Source of the DNA: Sulfurimonas sp.
GTDB lineage: Bacteria > Campylobacterota > Campylobacteria > Campylobacterales > Sulfurimonadaceae
Assembly (NCBI GenBank): GCA_002733945.2
Contig: NVXO02000005.1
Coordinates: 169,284 to 178,481, forward strand
DNA length: 9,198 nt
Direction: 5' to 3'
Part shown: piece by piece, positions 6,453 to 9,198 of the stretch
Layout of the letters: each line of letters begins with the position of its first letter
Numbering within the stretch: the first letter of the stretch is position 1
Program-made: the position numbers and the translations under genes
The notes under the pieces: model-generated
Databases searched by the model: none
What the model was told of the DNA's origin: nothing
The model's input: only the letters and a program-made list of their open reading frames with translations

Positions 6453-7317
6453 GTTTATGAAACTATTTGAAGATGAAACAGCTGCAACGATAGAAGCACT
6501 TGTTGGAGTTGCTCCATCTTTAGAATTAAAAGAAGAACAAGAATTAAGTATCATTTCAAATATTGTTCCTCCTATTGTTCTTGTTAAAATAAGCGTAAGT
6601 GGTGATATCGATGCAGATGTAATGATCGCTTTACCACCCAACCTTGCAGCATCTTTATCTGATATGATGATGGGTGAAGAGGCAAGTGATAGGGAAGATG
6701 TAAATGAAGATGATATTGATGCAACCAAAGAGATTGTATCCAATATTTTTGGTGCAATTTCAACTTCACTCTCTGCACAAAAAGAGTTGCCAGTTCTCTC
6801 TTTTAGTGTTTCTAGTGTAGAAAACATTGCAGATACAGGGGAAGTGAGTTTAGAAGATTTTACTAAAATGTATGTTTATAAATTTGCTCTAGAATCCTTA
6901 AATTCTCTTTTAATGTTTATCGTTGATGAAAAAATGAGCGATGCTCTTGATGGAAAGTCTAAGAGTGATTCTGATATAGGTATTAGTGAAAGTGAAGATT
7001 TCAATTCTACTAGTAACACATCATCGGGGGATATTCATCTTAACCATGATGAGTTAAATAATATAGCTTTAATTATGGATGTAAAACTTCCTGTAAGAGT
7101 ACGCATTGGTAAAAAGAGAATGTTATTAAAAGATGTTTTAAATATGGATATAGGATCAGTTATTGAATTAAATCAACTCGCAAATGATCCATTGGAAATT
7201 TTAGTTGATAATCATGTGATAGCTGAGGGTGAAGTTGTAATTGTTGATGGAAATTTTGGTGTTCAGATTACAACAATTGGAAGTAAAAAAGAGCGATTAA
7301 CACAGTTAAAGTCATAA
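6445..7317 (+). CDS. fliY: Flagellar motor switch protein FliY (CheC-like/FliN fusion)
   Basis: C-ring component that carries a FliN-type domain behind a CheC/FliM-like domain. In 290 residues, the N-terminal CheC-like part spans about 1-162, a Ser/Asp/Asn-rich linker about 163-200, and the FliN (SpoA) domain about 205-282 with DVKLPVRVRIG, GSVIELNQLANDPLEIL and IAEGEVVIVDGNFGVQIT. In CheC and Bacillus FliY, the CheY-P phosphatase motif is D/S-xxx-E-xx-N. Here the matching helix reads DATKEIVSN (92-100): the Asp and Glu fit, but Ser99 occupies the Asn position and the Asn is one residue later. The first helix (TIEALVGVAP, 15-24) does not carry ExxN either. Phosphatase activity is therefore doubtful, while the switch role is well supported. 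AGAGGAG at 6431-6437, seven bases upstream, fixes the start inside the end of fliM. Confidence 0.93.
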   Translation: MSEFMKLFEDETAATIEALVGVAPSLELKEEQELSIISNIVPPIVLVKISVSGDIDADVMIALPPNLAASLSDMMMGEEASDREDVNEDDIDATKEIVSNIFGAISTSLSAQKELPVLSFSVSSVENIADTGEVSLEDFTKMYVYKFALESLNSLLMFIVDEKMSDALDGKSKSDSDIGISESEDFNSTSNTSSGDIHLNHDELNNIALIMDVKLPVRVRIGKKRMLLKDVLNMDIGSVIELNQLANDPLEILVDNHVIAEGEVVIVDGNFGVQITTIGSKKERLTQLKS

Positions 7318-7318
7318 A

Positions 7319-8059
7319 ATGATGAATAAAGAAAATGAATTAACAAAAAAGTATATTAAGGATATAAAGTCAGCAGATGTATGGAGTGTTTTTAAAATTA
7401 TTGCCGATTTTGTGAAAGGGTTTGATGAACTTGGTGACTTGGGTCCTACTGTTACTATCTTTGGAAGTGCAAGAACTAAAAAAGATTCTAAATATTATAA
7501 TCAGGCAAAAAAATTAGCTTCTCTTTTAGCTGAACGCGGTTATAATATAATGACTGGTGGCGGTCCTGGAATTATGGAAGCCGCAAATAAAGGTGCACAT
7601 GAGTATGATGTAGAATCTATAGGATTAAACATTGATCTTCCTTTTGAACAAAAATTAAACCCATATACAAGTAAAGAGCTAACTTTTGATTACTTTTTTT
7701 CACGTAAGGTGATGCTAGTAAAGTACTCAATGGCTTATGTTATCTTCCCTGGTGGATTTGGAACATTGGATGAACTTTTTGAAGCATTGACTCTAGTGCA
7801 AACAAGAAAAGTGACTGGAGTGAAAATTTTTGTGATTGGTAGTGAATTTTATCAGCCTTTATTACAATTTGTAGAAGACAAGCTTTTAGACGAAGGTATG
7901 ATTGATCACGAAGATTTAGAGCTGATATGTTTAACAGATGAGTTTGAACATGTAGTAGAGGAGATAGAAGTTTCACTATCGAATCAACTAGAAGTTTTAG
8001 AAGATGCAGGACTTAAGAATACAAGTTATTATAAGTCTTTATCAAGTTTGAGGAAATAA
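7319..8059 (+). CDS. LOG-family protein (TIGR00730), probable nucleoside-5'-monophosphate phosphoribohydrolase
   Basis: Rossmann-fold protein of the LOG/lysine-decarboxylase-like family, whose characterised members cleave the N-glycosidic bond of nucleoside monophosphates (cytokinin nucleotides in LOG, ordinary nucleotides in bacterial PpnN). The name lysine decarboxylase in older annotations is misleading. The 246 residues include VTIFGSAR (45-52), GGGPGIMEAANKGA (80-93), the R129 of SRK, and the signature PGGFGTLDELFEAL (144-157), which carries the catalytic Glu and phosphate-binding glycines. About 40 helical residues precede the core and about 25 follow it (219-246). Substrate cannot be told from sequence. 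It starts one base after the fliY stop with ATGATG and no good ribosome binding site, so the second ATG at 7322 is also possible and translation probably depends on fliY. The stop overlaps mnmA by one base (TAATG). It has no known flagellar role; placement in the operon is noted, not explained. Confidence 0.9.
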   Translation: MMNKENELTKKYIKDIKSADVWSVFKIIADFVKGFDELGDLGPTVTIFGSARTKKDSKYYNQAKKLASLLAERGYNIMTGGGPGIMEAANKGAHEYDVESIGLNIDLPFEQKLNPYTSKELTFDYFFSRKVMLVKYSMAYVIFPGGFGTLDELFEALTLVQTRKVTGVKIFVIGSEFYQPLLQFVEDKLLDEGMIDHEDLELICLTDEFEHVVEEIEVSLSNQLEVLEDAGLKNTSYYKSLSSLRK

Positions 8060-9084
8060 TGAAAGAAAAAGTATTAGTTGGAATGAGTGGTGGTGTAGAT
8101 TCTACAATCACGACATTAATGTTAAAAGATGAGGGTTATGAGGTAGAGGGTTTATATATGAAACTTCACTCAAAACCAGGCTATCATGAGATTCATCAAG
8201 CACGTGCACAAAAAGCTGCAGATAAGATAGGTGTTAAGTTGCATGTACTTGATTTACAAGAGAAATTCAAGAAAAATGTATATCAACCTTTTATTGATAC
8301 TTATGCTGAGGGTAAAACACCAAACCCATGTGCTCTTTGTAATCGTACAATGAAGTTTGGTGAGATGATAAACTTTGCTGATGAGATTGGAGCTCAGTAT
8401 TTAGCTACTGGTCATTATATAAAAACAGATGGTGAGTATTTTTATCAAGCTGAAGATGATACAAAAGATCAAAGTTACTTTCTATTTTATGTAAAAAAAG
8501 AGATGCTACCCAGATTGAAGTTTCCATTAGGTGAACTTCATAAGAAAGATATTAAAGCAAAAGCAGCTTCTATAGAAGGTTTAGAATCTTTTTCATCTCA
8601 GGCTGAGTCAAGTGAAATATGTTTTGTTGAAACAACATATACTGATGTCTTAAAAAAACATGTAGATGTAGATAACCCAGGGGATGTTCTTGATAAAGAG
8701 GGCAATGTAGTGGGCGAGCATAAAGGTTATATGCACTATACGATTGGAAAGCGTAAAGGTTTTACTGTTCGCGGTGCACATGACCCTCACTTTGTTCTTA
8801 GTATTGACCCAGAAAAAAATCAAATAGTTGTGGGTAAAAAAGAGGACTTAGCTTGTTACTCTGTAGAACTTGACAATCTTAATATGTTTAATGATGAAAC
8901 AGAGTTTGATACAACAGTCAAACTTAGATATAGAACAACAGCAGTGAATTGTCATGTAGTTATAAAAGATGGTAAAGCATCAGTGACTTTACATGATGGT
9001 GTTTTTGGTGTAGCGGTTGGTCAAGCTGCTGTATTTTATGATGATAATAAACTTATCGGTGGTGGCTGGATTTGTAAATCCTAG
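8059..9084 (+). CDS. mnmA: tRNA-specific 2-thiouridylase MnmA (TrmU)
   Basis: Cytoplasmic enzyme that adenylates and then thiolates uridine 34 of the Lys, Glu and Gln tRNAs, using persulfide sulfur handed on by a cysteine desulfurase or relay protein. The 341 residues start with the PP-loop ATPase motif SGGVDS (10-15), then TPNPCALCNRTMKFG (87-101), ATGHY (116-120), KDQSYFL (136-142), SSEICFVE (184-191) and the tRNA-contact segment HYTIGKRKGF (226-235). By comparison with the E. coli enzyme the catalytic cysteines should be C94 and C188; C91 is an extra cysteine in the PNPCALCN form. The C-terminal beta barrel ends with GGGWI (334-338). Length is near the short end of the family. AGGA at 8051-8054, four bases before the ATG, supports the start. 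It is the last gene of the run; no strong intrinsic terminator follows. Confidence 0.96.
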   Translation: MKEKVLVGMSGGVDSTITTLMLKDEGYEVEGLYMKLHSKPGYHEIHQARAQKAADKIGVKLHVLDLQEKFKKNVYQPFIDTYAEGKTPNPCALCNRTMKFGEMINFADEIGAQYLATGHYIKTDGEYFYQAEDDTKDQSYFLFYVKKEMLPRLKFPLGELHKKDIKAKAASIEGLESFSSQAESSEICFVETTYTDVLKKHVDVDNPGDVLDKEGNVVGEHKGYMHYTIGKRKGFTVRGAHDPHFVLSIDPEKNQIVVGKKEDLACYSVELDNLNMFNDETEFDTTVKLRYRTTAVNCHVVIKDGKASVTLHDGVFGVAVGQAAVFYDDNKLIGGGWICKS

Positions 9085-9124
9085 CCGCTAGCTAGATAAA
9101 ACAAAAACAAACGAAAAAAGTCTT

Positions 9125-9130
9125 TACAAT
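9125..9130 (+). promoter_or_regulatory. Putative upstream -10 element of a tandem promoter pair
   Basis: TACAAT followed by TCCCTTCACC. It sits exactly 45 bases upstream of the TATAAT at 9170 and shares the pattern of AT-rich hexamer, then TCCC, then a C-rich run. An A-rich tract (9098-9119) lies directly upstream and could act as an UP-like element. No gene is in the stretch, so the target would be beyond the right edge. Support is weak when this element is taken alone. Confidence 0.3.
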
Positions 9131-9169
9131 TCCCTTCACCGCTTAAGCAAACTCTAAGTAGTATGACCC

Positions 9170-9175
9170 TATAAT
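9170..9175 (+). promoter_or_regulatory. Putative strong -10 element with C-rich discriminator, right edge
   Basis: Perfect TATAAT in CCCTATAATTCCCATCC, with a transcript start expected near 9182. The C-rich sequence after the hexamer is typical of stringently controlled stable-RNA promoters, and the departure from the surrounding AT-rich base use is clear. No consensus -35 is present at 16-18 bases upstream, as is common in this phylum. I infer an rRNA or tRNA transcription unit, or another strongly expressed gene, starting past 9198; the RNA itself is not in the window. Confidence 0.55.
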
Positions 9176-9198
9176 TCCCATCCACAAACAGAGACACC

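Noticed and set aside
6429..6827. Minus-strand open frame of 132 codons across the fliM/fliY junction
   Set aside because: It lies wholly antisense to well-supported fliM and fliY, is Ser/Ile-rich as expected of a reverse reading of acidic coding sequence, and shows no recognisable motif. The shorter minus-strand frames at 1700-1894, 4875-5078, 5612-5848, 5901-6104, 6101-6325, 6584-6778 and 7740-7976 are rejected for the same reason.
7393..7410. GCCGATTT inside the LOG gene, considered as a sigma-28 -10 element
   Set aside because: The nearby TAAA is only about five bases upstream, far short of the spacing sigma-28 promoters need, and the match lies in conserved coding sequence.
7319..8059. 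Lysine decarboxylase function for the TIGR00730 protein
   Set aside because: The PGGFGTLDE signature belongs to the LOG phosphoribohydrolase group; there is no pyridoxal-phosphate lysine site, so the decarboxylase label is a historical misannotation.
9081..9095. CTAGC-CGCTA-GCTAG hairpin over the mnmA stop, considered as a terminator
   Set aside because: The stem is only five base pairs and is followed by A-rich sequence with no T tract on either strand, so it does not qualify as an intrinsic terminator. The cluster of three CTAG tetramers is odd but unsupported as a signal.
1..9198. CRISPR array, insertion sequence, toxin-antitoxin, phage or defence module
   Set aside because: No spaced repeats, transposase motifs or terminal inverted repeats were seen; nearly every base belongs to a recognised housekeeping or flagellar gene in even, AT-rich codon use.

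Overview
The window is a compact, AT-rich stretch from a flagellated Campylobacterota (epsilonproteobacterial) genome. The protein sequences and gene order suggest a Sulfurimonas/Nitratiruptor-like lineage more than any other, but the genus is inferred from memory of homologues and was not tested. Three things support the phylum. The order aroQ-folK-flhF-flhG-(small membrane protein)-fliA-fliM-fliY is the known arrangement in Helicobacter and Campylobacter relatives. The divergent gene encodes the epsilonproteobacterial type of aminodeoxyfutalosine deaminase. FliY is a CheC-like/FliN fusion.

Layout: positions 1-1082 (minus strand) hold most of an amidohydrolase gene, mqnF, for the futalosine route to menaquinone; its 3' end lies off the left edge. 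A short AT-rich gap of about 100 bp (1083-1180) carries divergent promoters. From 1181 to 9084 ten plus-strand genes follow almost without a gap: aroQ, folK, flhF, flhG, an unnamed two-helix membrane protein, fliA, fliM, fliY, a LOG-family (TIGR00730) protein and mnmA. Junctions range from an 8-base overlap to an 18-base gap, so this is probably one long operon, or a set of co-transcribed units with promoters hidden inside genes. The last 114 bases hold no gene. They contain an A-rich tract and two similar -10-like elements followed by C-rich discriminators, which look like the promoter region of a stable-RNA or other strongly expressed gene just beyond the right edge.

How the genes fit together: FlhF (SRP-type GTPase) and FlhG (MinD-type ATPase) set flagellar position and number. 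FliA (sigma-28) drives late flagellar genes. FliM and FliY build the C-ring switch that receives CheY-P. The metabolic genes around them make 3-dehydroshikimate (aroQ), a folate precursor (folK) and thiolated tRNA wobble uridine (mnmA), and probably hydrolyse a nucleoside monophosphate (LOG family). mqnF and aroQ are linked by metabolism, since chorismate from the shikimate route is the entry substrate of the futalosine pathway.

Nothing in the window looks like a defence system, mobile element or CRISPR array, and there is no clear sign of horizontal transfer. The points most worth a second look are the uncharacterised membrane protein in the flagellar block, the single in-frame stop codon between aroQ and folK, the degenerate CheC phosphatase motif in FliY, the unusual G3 motif of FlhF, and the paired promoter-like elements at the right edge.
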